From the NCBI GenBank assembly GCA_902495985.1, contig CABUZF010000097.1, forward strand, positions 1-5,407: a DNA stretch of 5,407 nucleotides, in the 5' to 3' direction. The notes under the pieces were generated by a model. It was not told where the DNA came from. It did no database searches and saw only the letters and a program-made list of their open reading frames with translations. Source of the DNA: an uncultured Collinsella sp. (GTDB lineage Bacteria > Actinomycetota > Coriobacteriia > Coriobacteriales > Coriobacteriaceae). Of this stretch, positions 5,309-5,407 are shown in pieces. A program made the position numbers and the translations under genes. How positions within the stretch are numbered: position 1 is the stretch's first letter; every line of letters starts with the position of its first letter.

Positions 5309-5407
5309 TTAGGCTGTTAGATCGAGTTCGTAGAGGAAGCTTTCGCGCGGCATGTCGTGGCGGCGCTCTTCGCGGTTGGCGCGGTGCGTGGCCGTGCGCT
5401 TAAAGCC
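5309..5407 (-). CDS. C-terminal end of an unidentified protein, cut by the window edge
   Basis: An open frame enters from the right edge and gives 32 residues before TAA at 5309-5311. It is strongly basic then mixed: it contains KRTATHRANREERRHD followed by MPRESFLYELDLTA. GC-rich third positions match the neighbouring genes, and the frame ends just before the repeat cluster, as a real gene would. No family can be recognised from so short a tail. It is convergent with the DUF2207 gene. Confidence 0.55.
   Translation of the reverse strand, partial: GFKRTATHRANREERRHDMPRESFLYELDLTA

Overview
The window looks like chromosome from a GC-rich actinomycete of the Coriobacteriia, Collinsella-like. 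This is inferred from the base composition, the AAGGAGG-type ribosome sites, the DUF2207 protein with a poly-glycine tail, and the style of the intergenic repeats. No marker gene here proves the species. Five genes or gene parts are well supported, plus one truncated gene at the right edge. No CRISPR array, rRNA, tRNA, transposase or phage gene was seen.

Layout from left to right. (1) A stand-alone calcineurin-like metallophosphoesterase on the + strand (6-731). (2) A short convergent gap with a composite 63-bp inverted repeat (759-821). (3) A type II toxin-antitoxin operon on the - strand. A DUF1778/TacA-like ribbon-helix-helix antitoxin (1324-1590) overlaps a GNAT acetyltransferase toxin (854-1327) by ATGA. 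Its promoter (1612-1640) has a perfect 10+1+10 bp palindrome lying between the -35 and -10 boxes. This block is visibly AT-richer than its neighbours, which suggests it was acquired. (4) gluQ on the - strand (1694-2713), encoding glutamyl-Q tRNA(Asp) synthetase, with a -10 box placed so that the mRNA may be leaderless. (5) About 510 bp without a gene (2714-3222). It holds a perfect 13-bp terminator-like hairpin, next to it a sequence able to fold as an H-type pseudoknot, and a cluster of short repeats. (6) A large secreted/membrane DUF2207 protein on the + strand (3223-5169), followed by a strong intrinsic terminator. (7) A second cluster of the same short repeats (5251-5294), then the last 32 codons of an unidentified - strand gene running off the window.

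The genes do not form one pathway. gluQ is tRNA-modification housekeeping, the toxin-antitoxin pair is a self-regulated accessory module, and the phosphoesterase and DUF2207 protein are separate units. The most notable unexplained material is non-coding: the pseudoknot-plus-hairpin element upstream of gluQ, the two matched repeat clusters with a ~27-bp internal period, and the composite palindrome beside the toxin gene.
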